A stretch of 64,000 bases of DNA from the NCBI GenBank assembly GCA_019054805.1, contig JAHQIY010000045.1, positions 57,507 through 121,506 of the forward strand. Direction: 5' to 3'. Made by a program: the position numbers and the translations under genes. The notes beneath the pieces are model-generated. The model had not been told where the DNA came from, searched no databases, and saw only the letters and a list, made by a program, of their open reading frames with translations. This document shows, in pieces, positions 24,373 to 37,263 of the stretch. Source of the stretch: Brachionus manjavacas (lineage: Eukaryota > Rotifera > Eurotatoria > Ploima > Brachionidae). Every line of letters begins with the position of its first letter. Position 1 is the first letter of the stretch.

Positions 24373-24398
24373 GAAAAAACGCGACCAGAGGCCGCGTT
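24373..24398 (-). terminator. mnmE terminator just ahead of mioC
   Basis: On the minus strand AACGCG and CC pair with GG and CGCGTT around a 3-base loop (one A-C mismatch), followed by six T residues ending at 24373. It lies between the mnmE stop and the mioC start. Confidence 0.75.
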
Positions 24399-24403
24399 AT
24401 AGA

Positions 24404-25765
24404 TTATTTTCCGATACAGAAAGAAGAGAAGATGCGCCCTAGAAGGTCATCAGAGCTAAACTCGCCGGTTATCTCGCTTAAGTGCTGCTGAGTGATACGC
24501 AGTTCCTCGGCTAAGATTTCTCCTGCCATATAGCCTTCAAGTTGCTGCTGACCTATATCTAGGTGCTCTGCGGCGCGATCGAGTGCTTCTAAGTGGCGAC
24601 GTCGGGCCATAAAGCCGCCTTCATTACCACCAGCGAAACCCATGCACTCTTTGAGGTGAGTACGCAGCGCTTCAACGCCATCGCCTGTTTTCGCTGACAG
24701 CCTGATTAAGGTTGGATCGTTGACATGACAGATACCGAGATCTTCACCTGTTTGATCGGCCTTGTTACGGATCACTGTCATACCGATATTATCGGGCAAG
24801 CGATCAACGAAGTCTGGCCAAATCTCTTTCGGATCGGTAGCGTCTGTCGTCGTGCCATCTACCATAAACAGAACTCGGTCTGCTTGAGCAATTTCATCCC
24901 AAGCGCGTTCGATACCGATTTTTTCTACTTCATCAGAGGCGTCACGCAAACCTGCGGTATCAATAATATGCAGTGGCATCCCATCAATATGAATGTGTTC
25001 GCGCAGTACATCACGAGTTGTGCCGGCAATATCCGTCACAATCGCAGATTCTTTACCTGACAGAGCATTGAGCAGGCTTGATTTACCCGCATTCGGACGA
25101 CCTGCGATGACCACTTTCATCCCTTCGCGCATGATAGCGCCTTGTGTCGCTTCTTTGCGTACCGCTGCTAGGTTATCGATGATGGTTTGCAGGTCAGCAG
25201 CGACCTTACCATCGGCAAGAAAATCTATTTCTTCTTCTGGAAAATCAATCGCCGCTTCGACATAGATACGTAAGTGGATCAGTGATTCTACAAGCGTATT
25301 AATTCGGCCTGAAAATGCGCCTTGCAGTGACTGGAGTGCAGATTTGGCCGCTTCTTCAGAACTGGCATCAATTAAGTCAGCAATCGCCTCTGCTTGAGCC
25401 AGATCGAGCTTATCGTTAAGGAAAGCACGCTCTGAGAACTCACCTGGTCGTGCGGTACGTATCCCAGGGATCTGGAGGATGCGCTTAATCAGCATATCCA
25501 TCACAACGGGACCGCCATGCCCTTGAAGCTCAAGAACATCCTCACCAGTAAATGAGTGTGGGTTAGGGAAGTAGAGTGCGATACCTTGGTCGATCTGATG
25601 GCCATCTTGCGAGTTAAATGGCAGATACTCAGCGTAACGTGGACGTAACTCTTTGCCTGTCACTTCAGTAGCGACTTGCGCTGCTAAAGGGCCGGATACG
25701 CGAATAATCCCGACGCCACCACGACCGGGCGCTGTTGCTTGAGCAACGATGGTATCTGTTGTCAT
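24404..25765 (-). CDS. mnmE: tRNA modification GTPase MnmE
   Basis: 453-residue GTPase that partners MnmG in cmnm5U34 tRNA modification. N-terminal tetrahydrofolate-binding domain, helical domain, and an inserted G domain with [29 protein letters not shown] and NKAD. The C-terminus is FCIGK, with the conserved cysteine. Separated from yidC by about 120 bases, so it probably has its own promoter. Confidence 0.97.
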   Translation of the reverse strand: MTTDTIVAQATAPGRGGVGIIRVSGPLAAQVATEVTGKELRPRYAEYLPFNSQDGHQIDQGIALYFPNPHSFTGEDVLELQGHGGPVVMDMLIKRILQIPGIRTARPGEFSERAFLNDKLDLAQAEAIADLIDASSEEAAKSALQSLQGAFSGRINTLVESLIHLRIYVEAAIDFPEEEIDFLADGKVAADLQTIIDNLAAVRKEATQGAIMREGMKVVIAGRPNAGKSSLLNALSGKESAIVTDIAGTTRDVLREHIHIDGMPLHIIDTAGLRDASDEVEKIGIERAWDEIAQADRVLFMVDGTTTDATDPKEIWPDFVDRLPDNIGMTVIRNKADQTGEDLGICHVNDPTLIRLSAKTGDGVEALRTHLKECMGFAGGNEGGFMARRRHLEALDRAAEHLDIGQQQLEGYMAGEILAEELRITQQHLSEITGEFSSDDLLGRIFSSFCIGK

Positions 25766-25839
25766 AAATGTGCCTGTGCTATCTAAATGCCGCGCTGGGC
25801 AAAAATTCTGTTAGCTGAATTGTAATCAGCTCAAATAAA

Positions 25840-25863
25840 AAAGGCGACCTTTTGGCCGCCTTT
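25840..25863 (-). terminator. Terminator of the rpmH-rnpA-yidD-yidC operon
   Basis: AAAGGCG-a-CC, TTTT loop, GG-c-CGCCTTT: a 9-bp stem with one mismatch, followed on the minus strand by TTTTTTATTTG. Lies 22 bases after the yidC stop. Confidence 0.82.
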
Positions 25864-25884
25864 CGTTGTTAATTCCACTAAAGG

Positions 25885-27504
25885 TTACTTGCTGTGTAAG
25901 CCTTTTTTCTCCAGCGCTTTGTAAATAAGCGTTTGCTGGATAAGGGTTACGATGTTCGATACTAGCCAGTAAAGAACCAGACCTGACGGGAAGAACAGGA
26001 AGAAGAAAGTAAACATAACCGGCATAAAGGTCATGATCTTCTGCTGCATTGGATCCGTTACGGTCGTTGGGCTCATCTTCTGGATTAGGAACATAGAAGC
26101 ACCCATCAGTAGTGGCAAGATGTAGTATGGGTCTTGCGCTGAAAGGTCATGAATCCAACCAAAGAATGGTGAGTGACGTAGCTCTACCGATTCCATTAGT
26201 GCCCAGTAAAGAGCGATGAAAATAGGCATCTGTAGAATCAGAGGTAAACAGCCACCAAGTGGGTTCACTTTCTCTTTCTTATACAGTTCCATCATTTCTT
26301 GGCTCATGCGTTGACGGTCATCGCCAATACGCTCACGCATCGCTTGCAGCTTAGGCTGAAGCATACGCATTTTCGCCATTGAGGTGTACTGTGCCTTAGT
26401 CAGTGGGTACATCGCACCACGGACAATGAAGGTCAAACAGATGATTGCCACACCCCAGTTGCTAACAAAGCCTTGAATGAACGAAAGCAGTGAGTGCAGA
26501 GGTTTTGCAATAAACCATAACCAACCGTAGTCAACTACTAGGTCTAGGTTTGGTGCCACTTCAGCCATTTGGTCTTGCAGTTTAGGACCAACCCAAAGTG
26601 TTGCTTTGAAGTTTGCGCTATCGCCATCCGCAATGGTTTTGTTTGGCATGCGCACACCGATATCACCTAGGTTACCGATCACGCGAGTGTAAAGGTTAGT
26701 ACCTGGTTCATCACGTGGAATCCACGCAGTCGCGAAGTAGTGTTGGATCATCGCTGCCCAACCCTGACCATTAGTTAGTGGTAGAGATAGGTTACGATCT
26801 TGCATGTCTTCGAAGCTGTACTTCTTGTAGCGAGTATCTTCAGTAGAGTATGCACCACCGCGGTAAGTTGGCATTGTGATGCTACCACCAGCGTCAAGTA
26901 GGTTTTGACGTAGGTGAGCGTACATACCAAATGTCGCGTTGTTGCCAGATTTGTTTACGATGTCATATTCAACGTCAAGTGCGTAGCTTCCACGCTTAAC
27001 AATGAATGTTTTTGTGTACTCAAGACCATTCGCAGTGAATGTCATTGGAATACGCAGTTCATCCTGACCATCAGCTAGAGTAAAGCTGTCTGCGCTTACA
27101 GAGTAAGCAGGGCGGTTTGAGCTGCTAAGGTCGATACCTTGAGGGCCTACAAGACCACTTTGCGCGATAAACTGATGGCCGGCTTCGTTCTTAAGCAGAA
27201 CAAATGGGTCAGCTGAATCTAGCTCGTTTGAGTATTGGTTTAGGTCTGCATGAATAACATCACCACCCACCGTATCAATCGACAGAGTCAATACATCAGT
27301 GGTCACAGTAACCGTTTTAGCAGAAGCTTGCTGCATTGGAGCTGGATCTAGCTCGTCGGCAAAAGATGGTGCAGGTAGAGTACTGCTTGATTGAGCCTGC
27401 TCAACCGGCTGAGGCGTTGGATTCTTTGCAACTTGCCATTGCTGGAACAATAGGAAAGAAACCAGTGCTAGCGCGATTAACAGGATATTACGTTGAGAAT
27501 CCAT
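25885..27504 (-). CDS. yidC: Membrane protein insertase YidC
   Basis: 539 residues. An N-terminal membrane anchor ([19 protein letters not shown]) precedes a large periplasmic beta-sandwich domain, and the C-terminal half carries the five-helix insertase core starting around [16 protein letters not shown]. It inserts and folds inner-membrane proteins with SecYEG or alone, including the F0 subunits encoded nearby. Two bases after yidD; end of the rpmH operon. Confidence 0.97.
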   Translation of the reverse strand: MDSQRNILLIALALVSFLLFQQWQVAKNPTPQPVEQAQSSSTLPAPSFADELDPAPMQQASAKTVTVTTDVLTLSIDTVGGDVIHADLNQYSNELDSADPFVLLKNEAGHQFIAQSGLVGPQGIDLSSSNRPAYSVSADSFTLADGQDELRIPMTFTANGLEYTKTFIVKRGSYALDVEYDIVNKSGNNATFGMYAHLRQNLLDAGGSITMPTYRGGAYSTEDTRYKKYSFEDMQDRNLSLPLTNGQGWAAMIQHYFATAWIPRDEPGTNLYTRVIGNLGDIGVRMPNKTIADGDSANFKATLWVGPKLQDQMAEVAPNLDLVVDYGWLWFIAKPLHSLLSFIQGFVSNWGVAIICLTFIVRGAMYPLTKAQYTSMAKMRMLQPKLQAMRERIGDDRQRMSQEMMELYKKEKVNPLGGCLPLILQMPIFIALYWALMESVELRHSPFFGWIHDLSAQDPYYILPLLMGASMFLIQKMSPTTVTDPMQQKIMTFMPVMFTFFFLFFPSGLVLYWLVSNIVTLIQQTLIYKALEKKGLHSK

Positions 27505-27506
27505 CG

Positions 27507-27764
27507 TTATTTATCTCTGTCTTGTTTTTGGACTGGTGGAACGGGGTCATACCCCCCTTCATTCAAAGGATGGCATTTTAATAGACGTTTGCTCGATAAC
27601 CAACACCCTTTTACAAAACCGTGAGCTTTTAACGCTTCAATGGCATAAGTAGAGCAGGTTGGAGTAAAACGACAACGTGGTCCGATAAGCGGACTAATAA
27701 AACCTTGATAGAGACGGACGAATCCGATTGCTAACCACGCGAAGGGCGAGACAGGCGCTGCCAT
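27507..27764 (-). CDS. yidD: Membrane protein insertion efficiency factor YidD
   Basis: 85 residues with the family signature [16 protein letters not shown] and the second motif [15 protein letters not shown]. It helps YidC-dependent insertion. The gene starts inside the end of rnpA, overlapping by 34 bases in another frame, an overlap also present in E. coli. Confidence 0.94.
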   Translation of the reverse strand: MAAPVSPFAWLAIGFVRLYQGFISPLIGPRCRFTPTCSTYAIEALKAHGFVKGCWLSSKRLLKCHPLNEGGYDPVPPVQKQDRDK

Positions 27765-28087
27765 AATTTATCAAACAGTTTGAAAATATCTTCATTGCTT
27801 AAATCTTGCGCGCTTTTCTTGGCAATAACAACAAAATCTTTGTTAGCAAGCTGATGTTGATTGTTACGAAAGCTTTCACGTGCAAGGCGCTTAAAACGGT
27901 TACGACCTACAGCGGTTTTGATCTGTTTCTTGGGAACGGCTAAACCTAGTCGAGGATGAGATAGGCTATTTTTACGAGCAATGATGGTGAAATGAGGTGA
28001 GCCAGCTCTGTGAGCTTGCTGAAAGACATTTTGATAATGCTCGGGAGTTAACAAGCGTAACTCCCGATTGAACGCGTACGTTTTCAA
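27731..28087 (-). CDS. rnpA: Ribonuclease P protein component
   Basis: 118-residue basic protein that assists the RNase P RNA in maturing tRNA 5' ends. The RNR motif region is seen in [18 protein letters not shown], and RLGLAVPKK matches the family. Between rpmH (13-base gap) and yidD (overlapping). Confidence 0.96.
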   Translation of the reverse strand: MKTYAFNRELRLLTPEHYQNVFQQAHRAGSPHFTIIARKNSLSHPRLGLAVPKKQIKTAVGRNRFKRLARESFRNNQHQLANKDFVVIAKKSAQDLSNEDIFKLFDKLWQRLSRPSRG

Positions 28088-28100
28088 AATAATCTAACGA

Positions 28101-28235
28101 TTACTTAGAAAGACGCTTACGGCCTTTTGCACGACGTGCATTGATAGTAGCACGACCGTTCTTAGTAGCCATACGTGCACGGAAACCGTGAGTACGCTTG
28201 CGCTTTAGAACTGAAGGTTGAAAAGTGCGTTTCAT
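28101..28235 (-). CDS. rpmH: 50S ribosomal protein L34
   Basis: A 44-codon gene found by reading the minus strand: ATG at 28235, TAA at 28101-28103. The product begins [20 protein letters not shown] and ends [12 protein letters not shown], an unmistakable L34: very basic and of normal length. First gene of rpmH-rnpA-yidD-yidC, driven by a strong promoter about 175 bases upstream. Confidence 0.97.
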   Translation of the reverse strand: MKRTFQPSVLKRKRTHGFRARMATKNGRATINARRAKGRKRLSK

Positions 28236-28409
28236 GATAATTACCTTTACTGATCAGTAGTTTTAGGTCAATGTTAACCCGGCGTGGGCAATAACGTCTT
28301 CTTTATATATAAAGAGGACAAACCGACGCCTCTCAACAAAGAGGCGGAATTGTAATCACAGTCACACAAAGTGTCAATCTTTGTGCAAGCGCTAAATTCC
28401 GACCGGGCG

Positions 28410-28437
28410 ATTATACGTAGTGTGAGCAAAATCTCAA
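28410..28437 (-). promoter_or_regulatory. rpmH promoter
   Basis: Minus strand TTGAGA (28432-28437), 16-base spacer, perfect TATAAT (28410-28415) and a GC-rich discriminator (CGCCCGG), the type expected for a stringently controlled ribosomal operon. An inverted repeat AGGATCG-TT-CGATCCT (28437-28452) touches its -35. The leader of about 165 bases contains a CGCCTCT/AGAGGCG hairpin near 28326-28345. Confidence 0.72.
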
Positions 28438-28464
28438 GGATCGTTCGATCCTATCCGTTGATCT

Positions 28465-29202
28465 TTACTCAGCACCGACTTGTCGAAGGAATTTCTGCAA
28501 GCGAGGATCTTGTGGATTGCCAAAGATATCCTGTGGAGAACCTTGCTCAACAATGTTTCCTTCCGCCATAAAGATCACTCTATCGGCGACCTCTCTGGCA
28601 AATTGCATTTCGTGAGTTACCACCAGCATCGTCTGATGCTTAGTTGCTAAGTCCTTCATTAAATTAAGAACTTCTCCAACCCACTCGGGATCAAGCGCCG
28701 ATGTAGGCTCATCAAATAGCAGTAGCTCAGGTTGCAGCGCCATCGCTCTGCCGATACCCACACGCTGCTGCTGGCCACCCGACAGTGCCGCTGGATAACT
28801 ATCCCCTTTGTCACCTAAACCAATGTCATCAAGAATCTCTTGAGCACGGCGCAAGGCGTCGGCTTTTTTCCAACCGCGCACCGTGACTAAGCCTTCGGCG
28901 ATATTTTGTCTGGCTGTCATATGAGCGAAAAGAGCGTAGTTTTGAAACACGAAACCGGTTTTACGCCGCAGAGCTAACACTTCCGCTTTGGTGTGTTTTT
29001 CGGTATCAACGCTAACATCATCGATTGTTATGACGCCTTTATCCGCATTTTCGAGAAAGTTAACTGTGCGCAGTAAGGTCGATTTACCTGTGCCACTTGA
29101 GCCTATGATAACGATGATTTCACCTTGGTTAATCTCTAGGTCGATGCCTTTGAGAACTTCGGTGTCGCCAAAGCGCTTATGGATATTGTTGAGTTTAATC
29201 AT
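28465..29202 (-). CDS. Polar amino acid ABC transporter ATPase
   Basis: 245-residue ATPase of the GlnQ/HisP group. Walker A GSSGTGKST, Q-loop FQNYALFAHM, signature LSGGQQQRVGIGRAMA, Walker B LLLFDEPTSALD and the switch histidine in VVTHEMQFA are all intact. It overlaps the permease gene by 4 bases. It completes an importer located between rpmH and dnaA, as in V. cholerae. The operon resembles the cystine importer TcyJLN, but the substrate is not proved. Confidence 0.92.
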   Translation of the reverse strand: MIKLNNIHKRFGDTEVLKGIDLEINQGEIIVIIGSSGTGKSTLLRTVNFLENADKGVITIDDVSVDTEKHTKAEVLALRRKTGFVFQNYALFAHMTARQNIAEGLVTVRGWKKADALRRAQEILDDIGLGDKGDSYPAALSGGQQQRVGIGRAMALQPELLLFDEPTSALDPEWVGEVLNLMKDLATKHQTMLVVTHEMQFAREVADRVIFMAEGNIVEQGSPQDIFGNPQDPRLQKFLRQVGAE

Positions 29203-29870
29203 CGTACATACGCCTTATTCAGTTTCGCTTCCGCCCAAATTTGAACTCTAGTCAGAATGACCACCACACCCCAGTAGATTAATGCGACCGCTAAGAATGC
29301 TTCAAAGAAGCGGAAACTGGATGACGCTTCCATCTGAGCTTTCGCCATGATTTCCGCCACACCGAGCGTAAACGCTAGTGAGGTAGATTTGATCATATCA
29401 ATGAAGTAGTTCATTAATGATGGCAGTGCGACGCGAGTGGCTTGTGGCAGGATGACTCGACGCATTGCCTGAGAGGTCGTCATGCCTACAGATAAACTGG
29501 CTTCCATTTGGCTGCGATCAATACCAATAATTGCCGCACGAATACTCTCGGCCATGTATGCCGCGAAGTGAAGAGTCAAACCAATTACAGCTGCGCTGAA
29601 AGCATCCAGTCCAACTAACCACGGAAAGATCTGCGGCAGGCCGTAGTAAAGCAGGAATAACTGTACTAACAGTGGCGTACCACGGAAAAAGCTGATGTAT
29701 AGCTGGCTGAGTTGATCAAGAACTGGGACGCGAAATACACGGATATTGGCCAAAATGACGGATAAAATCAGTGAAAATAGCAAACCCCAAGTTGCCATCT
29801 CCATCGTGGTGCCAAGATACTTGAGCAGTATCGGCATCAGATCCAGCATGTAGTTAAAATCGAATCCCAT
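29199..29870 (-). CDS. Polar amino acid ABC transporter permease
   Basis: 223-residue inner-membrane permease of the HisM family with about five helices and the ATPase-contact loop EASLSVGMTTSQAMRRVILPQA. The ATG at 29870 was preferred to a TTG four codons upstream. Its stop overlaps the ATPase start. A hairpin terminator-like element lies between the binding-protein gene and this one, probably lowering its level relative to the binding protein. Confidence 0.92.
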   Translation of the reverse strand: MGFDFNYMLDLMPILLKYLGTTMEMATWGLLFSLILSVILANIRVFRVPVLDQLSQLYISFFRGTPLLVQLFLLYYGLPQIFPWLVGLDAFSAAVIGLTLHFAAYMAESIRAAIIGIDRSQMEASLSVGMTTSQAMRRVILPQATRVALPSLMNYFIDMIKSTSLAFTLGVAEIMAKAQMEASSSFRFFEAFLAVALIYWGVVVILTRVQIWAEAKLNKAYVR

Positions 29871-29908
29871 AGCGTATTCCAATGATTAAATAACGACGTA
29901 AAAAAGCA

Positions 29909-29942
29909 AAACCCACTGCAAAGGAAGGGAAGCAGTGGGTTT
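29909..29942 (-). terminator. Intercistronic hairpin between binding protein and permease
   Basis: An 11-bp perfect stem (AAACCCACTGC, 29909-29919, with GCAGTGGGTTT, 29932-29942) and a 12-base loop. On the minus strand it is followed by TTGCTTTTTT. Situated within the operon, it would give partial termination and protect the upstream message, so more binding protein than permease is made. Confidence 0.75.
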
Positions 29943-29980
29943 AAGAGTTCTATCTAAATCAGATAGAAATGTCTAATGGT

Positions 29981-30727
29981 TTACTCGGTGATGTCTGCGC
30001 CGAACCACTTCTCAGAGATGGTCTTAAGCGTACCGTCTGCGCGCATAGCTGCGAGTGCTTGGTTCACTTCTGCTTGAAGCTTTTTACCATTCTCGTTGTC
30101 AACAAATGGCCAAGCATTCTGGATGGTTTCAAATGGCTGACCTGCAAGTTGTAGTGGAAGACCGGTTTTCTTGATCAGCTCTAATGCTGACAAGCGATCC
30201 ATCACGAATGCATCTGCACGGCCTAGTGCGACATCGTGCTCAATACCTGTGTCGTAAGTCTTGATATTGATTTTGCCATCTTTGTCGTAGTTACGCAGTA
30301 GCTGCTCGAAGTTAGAACCTAAGTTTACTGCGACTGTTTTACCTTCAAGATCTTCAATGCCTTGAATGCTGTCATTGCCTTTACGAACTGTGATTTGCGC
30401 GCCATCGACCACGTACGGGTCAGCAAATAGGTATTTCGCCTTACGTGCATCCGTCATAGTGATCTGGTTAGAGATGGTGTCGATACGACCCGTTTCTAAC
30501 AAACCAAATAGACCAGAGAAGTTAGCCGTGACGTACTCTACTTTGTAATCGTTACGTTTACCGATCTCATCCCATAGGTCTACTTCGAAACCTTGCAGTT
30601 TATCTTGCTGAACGAAAGTAAACGGGAAGTAGCGACCCGACATTCCGACTTTAACTTCAGTCGCTGCTTGGACAGTAGCAGCAGAAAGCGCGATAGCTGC
30701 AACTGCAGCCTTAATCCAGTTTTTCAT
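29981..30727 (-). CDS. Periplasmic amino acid-binding protein of ABC importer
   Basis: 248 residues: signal peptide (MKNWIKAAVAAIALSAATVQA, cut near residue 21) and an SBP_bac_3 fold (KVGMSGRYFPFTFVQQDKLQGFE.., then LEGKTVAVNLGSNFEQLL and GRADAFVMDRLSALELI). Its closest look is to TcyJ/FliY-type cystine binders, hence likely cystine or another polar amino acid. I chose the ATG at 30727 behind GGAG; an upstream start would hide the signal peptide. First gene of the operon. Confidence 0.9.
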   Translation of the reverse strand: MKNWIKAAVAAIALSAATVQAATEVKVGMSGRYFPFTFVQQDKLQGFEVDLWDEIGKRNDYKVEYVTANFSGLFGLLETGRIDTISNQITMTDARKAKYLFADPYVVDGAQITVRKGNDSIQGIEDLEGKTVAVNLGSNFEQLLRNYDKDGKINIKTYDTGIEHDVALGRADAFVMDRLSALELIKKTGLPLQLAGQPFETIQNAWPFVDNENGKKLQAEVNQALAAMRADGTLKTISEKWFGADITE

Positions 30728-31017
30728 AGTACAACTCCATATAATTATGGGGATAAATACTACTGTCACTTTACTTAATTAGATAAATAACCAAGTGCAA
30801 TAACCTAGACAGTAGAGTAATAAGGTGAGGTGATTTGCTGATATTCAACCTGTTAGACGAGGCTCGCTGAGAAAAGACGAATTTTGGGTGATGAAAAATT
30901 TTCATTCACAGACTTATCACCAGAACAAAGATCTCGCTAAAAATGCCTTAATGTGGATCAAAGTGTGAGTAAAAATGGGGCAGAATGTGAGGATCTAACG
31001 AATAATGTCGAAAATAT

Positions 31018-31082
31018 TGTGAATAACTTAGATCTTATTCACTGGATCGTCGATCATTTACTGGCGATCTTGGTTATCAACA
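31018..31082. promoter_or_regulatory. DnaA-box and GATC cluster ahead of dnaA
   Basis: Minus-strand TTATTCACA at 31018-31026 is a full consensus box; TTATTCACT (31035-31043) and TTATCAACA (31074-31082) each miss by one base. Four GATC sites lie between 31031 and 31070. This suggests DnaA autoregulation and SeqA/Dam control of dnaA transcription. The rest of 30728-31017 holds a perfect ATGAAAA-A-TTTTCAT dyad (30891-30905) and no gene I can support. Confidence 0.7.
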
Positions 31083-31130
31083 GGTAAAATTGCCAATCTT
31101 TTCAGATCAATTACTTCGAGTGGGGGCACT

Positions 31131-32537
31131 GTGTCATCTTCGCTTTGGTTGCAATGTTTGCAACAGCTTCAAGAAGAGCTACCAGCAACAGAATTCAGTA
31201 TGTGGGTTCGTCCATTACAAGCTGAGCTCAATGACAATACACTCACTCTTTTTGCCCCAAACCGTTTCGTATTGGACTGGGTACGTGATAAGTACCTCAA
31301 CAGCATTAATCGTCTGCTGCAAGAGTATTGCGGTAATGATATGCCAAGTCTGCGCTTTGAAGTGGGTAGCCGACCAGTTGCGGCGCCAAAGCCAGCGCCT
31401 AAGCGTACCTCTGCTGATGTCGCTGCTGAATCTTCAGCCCCCGCACAGTTACAAGCAAGAAAGCCAGTTCATAAGACTTGGGATGATGATGCGCAAGCCA
31501 TTGCGGATATTAACCATCGCTCGAATGTGAACCCAAAACACAAGTTCAACAACTTTGTTGAGGGTAAATCGAACCAATTAGGCTTAGCGGCCGCTCGTCA
31601 GGTGTCAGATAACCCAGGCTCTGCATACAATCCGCTATTCTTATACGGTGGTACAGGTTTAGGTAAGACTCACCTGTTGCACGCTGTGGGTAATGCGATT
31701 GTGGATAACAAGCCAAATGCTAAAGTTGTCTACATGCACTCTGAGCGCTTTGTGCAAGATATGGTAAAAGCGCTACAAAACAACGCGATTGAAGAGTTCA
31801 AGCGTTACTACCGTAGTGTCGACGCGCTGCTTATCGATGATATTCAATTCTTTGCCAATAAAGAGCGTTCGCAGGAAGAGTTCTTCCATACTTTCAACGC
31901 TCTGTTAGAAGGCAACCAACAGATCATCTTGACTTCAGACCGTTACCCAAAAGAGATTAATGGTGTTGAAGATCGCCTTAAATCTCGTTTTGGTTGGGGT
32001 CTAACGGTTGCGATCGAGCCACCAGAGCTAGAAACACGCGTCGCGATCTTGATGAAAAAAGCAGAAGATCACCAAATTCACCTTGCCGATGAAGTGGCGT
32101 TCTTTATTGCTAAGCGACTGCGTTCCAATGTTCGTGAGCTGGAAGGTGCTTTAAACCGTGTTATCGCTAATGCAAACTTTACCGGCCGCCCAATTACTAT
32201 CGACTTTGTTCGTGAAGCGCTGCGTGACCTACTTGCCCTGCAAGAAAAGTTGGTGACGATTGATAATATTCAAAAGACAGTCGCAGAATACTACAAGATT
32301 AAAGTCGCAGACCTGTTGTCTAAGCGCCGTTCTCGCTCAGTAGCCCGTCCACGTCAGCTAGCGATGGCATTGGCTAAAGAGCTGACTAACCACAGTTTGC
32401 CAGAAATTGGTGATGCGTTTGGTGGCCGAGACCATACCACGGTACTGCATGCTTGCCGTAAGATTGAGCAGCTACGTGAAGAGAGCCACGACATTAAAGA
32501 AGATTACTCGAACCTGATTCGTACTCTATCTTCTTAA
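31131..32537 (+). CDS. dnaA: Chromosomal replication initiator protein DnaA
   Basis: 468-residue AAA+ initiator. Domain I ([20 protein letters not shown]) is followed by a variable linker of about 50 residues, then the ATPase with Walker [12 protein letters not shown] and Walker [11 protein letters not shown], and domain IV with the signature [14 protein letters not shown] that reads DnaA boxes. Start is GTG at 31131 (MSSSLW). It is about 7 kb from oriC, with rpmH to mnmE and an ABC importer in between. Followed by dnaN, recF, gyrB. Confidence 0.98.
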   Translation: MSSSLWLQCLQQLQEELPATEFSMWVRPLQAELNDNTLTLFAPNRFVLDWVRDKYLNSINRLLQEYCGNDMPSLRFEVGSRPVAAPKPAPKRTSADVAAESSAPAQLQARKPVHKTWDDDAQAIADINHRSNVNPKHKFNNFVEGKSNQLGLAAARQVSDNPGSAYNPLFLYGGTGLGKTHLLHAVGNAIVDNKPNAKVVYMHSERFVQDMVKALQNNAIEEFKRYYRSVDALLIDDIQFFANKERSQEEFFHTFNALLEGNQQIILTSDRYPKEINGVEDRLKSRFGWGLTVAIEPPELETRVAILMKKAEDHQIHLADEVAFFIAKRLRSNVRELEGALNRVIANANFTGRPITIDFVREALRDLLALQEKLVTIDNIQKTVAEYYKIKVADLLSKRRSRSVARPRQLAMALAKELTNHSLPEIGDAFGGRDHTTVLHACRKIEQLREESHDIKEDYSNLIRTLSS

Positions 32538-32608
32538 TTCGCACTATTTCTTGATTCACAGTATTCTAAGCATCGAGCAACAATAACGAATTCGGATAAG
32601 AGCATCCT

Positions 32609-33709
32609 ATGAAATTTTCCATTGAGCGTAGCCACCTGCTTAAACCACTTCAGCAAGTGTCAGGAGCACTGGGCGGTCGTCCAACTTTACCAATTCTTGG
32701 TAACTTACTTCTTAAAGTCGAAGACAACGTACTCTCAATGACGGCAACCGACCTTGAGGTCGAGTTAATTAGCCGTGTTAACCTCGAAGGTGAATTCGAA
32801 GCGGGGAGTATTACTGTACCTTCGCGCAAGTTTTTAGATATTTGCCGTGGTTTGCCTGATGACTCTGTGATTACCTTTGTCTTAGAAGGCGACCGTGTTC
32901 AGGTTCGTTCTGGACGCAGCCGTTTCTCGCTATCGACCCTACCTGCCAATGATTTCCCAAATATTGAAGATTGGCAGAGTGAAGTGGAAGTATCACTGAC
33001 TCAAGCTGAGTTACGTGGCTTAGTTGAAAAGACACAATTCTCAATGGCGAACCAAGATGTTCGTTATTACCTCAACGGTATGTTATTTGAAATTGACGGC
33101 ACCACCCTACGCAGTGTTGCGACCGATGGCCACCGTATGGCGGTATCTCAAACTGAACTTGGTGCTGACTTTGCACAGAAGCAAATCATTGTGCCGCGTA
33201 AAGGTGTATTAGAGCTGGTTAAGTTACTCGATGCACCAGAGCAACCTGTTGTGCTGCAGATTGGTAGCTCTAACGTTCGTGCTGAAGTGAACAATTATGT
33301 GTTTACCTCTAAGCTGGTGGATGGTCGATTCCCTGATTACCGCCGCGTTATGCCACAGACGACAACTAAAACACTTGAAGCGGGTTGTGATGAGTTACGC
33401 CAAGCTTTTTCGCGCGCTGCGATTCTCTCTAACGAGAAATTCCGTGGTGTACGTGTCAACCTAGCTGACACCGAAATGCGCATTACGGCCAATAACCCAG
33501 AGCAGGAAGAAGCAGAAGAGATGCTTGATGTCAGCTTTGAGGGTGAGCCGATTGAGATTGGTTTCAACGTTAGCTATGTATTGGATGTGTTGAACACTCT
33601 GCGCTGTGAAAAAGTCAGAATCTTGATGTCAGATGCCAATGCCAGTGCACTGATCGAAAACTCGGAAGATGACAGTGCCATGTACGTGGTGATGCCAATC
33701 CGACTCTAG
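32609..33709 (+). CDS. dnaN: DNA polymerase III sliding clamp (beta subunit)
   Basis: 366 residues in three similar clamp domains; two protomers make the ring that tethers polymerase III to DNA. Family-typical features include LPILGNLLL near residue 25, the TDGHRMAVS segment and the C-terminus VMPIRL, which forms part of the partner-binding pocket. Second gene of dnaA-dnaN-recF-gyrB, one base from recF. Confidence 0.98.
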   Translation: MKFSIERSHLLKPLQQVSGALGGRPTLPILGNLLLKVEDNVLSMTATDLEVELISRVNLEGEFEAGSITVPSRKFLDICRGLPDDSVITFVLEGDRVQVRSGRSRFSLSTLPANDFPNIEDWQSEVEVSLTQAELRGLVEKTQFSMANQDVRYYLNGMLFEIDGTTLRSVATDGHRMAVSQTELGADFAQKQIIVPRKGVLELVKLLDAPEQPVVLQIGSSNVRAEVNNYVFTSKLVDGRFPDYRRVMPQTTTKTLEAGCDELRQAFSRAAILSNEKFRGVRVNLADTEMRITANNPEQEEAEEMLDVSFEGEPIEIGFNVSYVLDVLNTLRCEKVRILMSDANASALIENSEDDSAMYVVMPIRL

Positions 33710-33710
33710 C

Positions 33711-34793
33711 ATGCCGCTCTCTCGTCTTATAATAAAGCAGTTTAGAAACATTGAAGCCTGTGACATTAACTTGTCAGCAGGCTTTAACTTTCTTATTGGA
33801 CCAAACGGCAGTGGCAAAACCAGTGTCTTGGAAGCGATCTACTTACTTGGTCATGGTCGCTCATTTAAGAGCTCATTGACTGGAAGAGTGATTCAAAATG
33901 ACTGTAATGAGCTGTTTGTTCATGGACGTTTTTTGAACTCGGATCAATTTGAGCTACCAATTGGCATTAATAAGCAGCGTGATGGCTCAACAGAGGTTAA
34001 AATAGGCGGTCAGTCTGGGCAAAAGCTCGCTCAGCTGGCGCAGGTTTTACCCTTGCAGTTGATACACCCAGAAGGGTTTGATTTATTGACTGATGGGCCG
34101 AAACATCGTCGTTCGTTTATCGACTGGGGTGTGTTTCATACCGAGTCGGCTTTTTATGATGCTTGGGGGCGATTTAAACGTCTTAACAAGCAGCGCAATG
34201 CTCTATTGAAAACAGCAACTAGCTATCGAGAGCTGAGTTATTGGGATCAAGAGATGGCGCGTTTGGCTGAGAATATCAGTCAATGGCGAGCCGATTACGT
34301 TGAACAAATGAAGGTCAAAGCGGAGCAGATCTGCAAAGCGTTTTTACCCGAATTCGACATCCAATTGAAGTATTATCGTGGTTGGGATAAAGATACGCCT
34401 TACCAAGAGATACTAGAGAAAAATTTTGAGCGTGATCAGGCGTTAGGGTACACCTTTAGTGGTCCTAACAAAGCGGATTTGCGCATTAAAGTGAATGGTA
34501 CGCCTGTTGAAGATGTGCTTTCACGAGGTCAGTTAAAATTGATGGTGTGTGCACTGCGCGTGGCGCAAGGGCAACATCTGACAGAAATGACTGGCAAGCA
34601 ATGTATCTACTTAATTGATGACTTTGCATCTGAATTAGATAGCCAACGTCGTAAGCGTCTAGCTGACTGCTTAAAAGAGACGGGGGCGCAAGTTTTTGTA
34701 AGTTCTATTACTGATAGCCAAATTGCGGATATGCGTGATGAAAATGGCAAGATGTTCCATGTGGAACATGGCACAATAGAGCAAAATATATAG
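33711..34793 (+). CDS. recF: DNA replication and repair protein RecF
   Basis: 360-residue SMC-like ATPase that helps RecOR load RecA at gapped DNA. Walker [21 protein letters not shown], signature near [18 protein letters not shown] and Walker [12 protein letters not shown] are present. The start codon is 1 base after the dnaN stop. The last codons (KMFHVEHG) carry a parS-like 16-mer, so this DNA segment probably serves as coding sequence and ParB site at once. Confidence 0.97.
   Translation: MPLSRLIIKQFRNIEACDINLSAGFNFLIGPNGSGKTSVLEAIYLLGHGRSFKSSLTGRVIQNDCNELFVHGRFLNSDQFELPIGINKQRDGSTEVKIGGQSGQKLAQLAQVLPLQLIHPEGFDLLTDGPKHRRSFIDWGVFHTESAFYDAWGRFKRLNKQRNALLKTATSYRELSYWDQEMARLAENISQWRADYVEQMKVKAEQICKAFLPEFDIQLKYYRGWDKDTPYQEILEKNFERDQALGYTFSGPNKADLRIKVNGTPVEDVLSRGQLKLMVCALRVAQGQHLTEMTGKQCIYLIDDFASELDSQRRKRLADCLKETGAQVFVSSITDSQIADMRDENGKMFHVEHGTIEQNI
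34753..34768. other. parS-like ParB binding site inside recF
   Basis: TGTTCCATGTGGAACA differs by one base from TGTTCCACGTGGAACA, the parS form known in Pseudomonas, and by three from TGTTTCACGTGAAACA. It lies about 11 kb from oriC on the dnaA side, in the coding end of recF, where parS sites occur in some other bacteria. The mismatch is in the central CG, so binding is uncertain. Confidence 0.55.
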
Positions 34794-34803
34794 CGGAAGA
34801 TAA

Positions 34804-37224
<2,421 letters not shown>

Positions 37225-37263
37225 TATCTTTGATACTTCGCTCTTTCGCTTAATTTCTGTGTC

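Noticed and set aside
27872-27886. TTTCACGTG stretch inside rnpA as a parS site
   Set aside because: Only the central 9 bases match and the dyad breaks off on the right side; coding constraint explains it.
28437-28452. AGGATCG-TT-CGATCCT dyad as terminator of the ABC importer operon
   Set aside because: No T-run follows and it touches the rpmH -35, so it is more likely an operator-like or chance dyad. I see no clear terminator for this operon.
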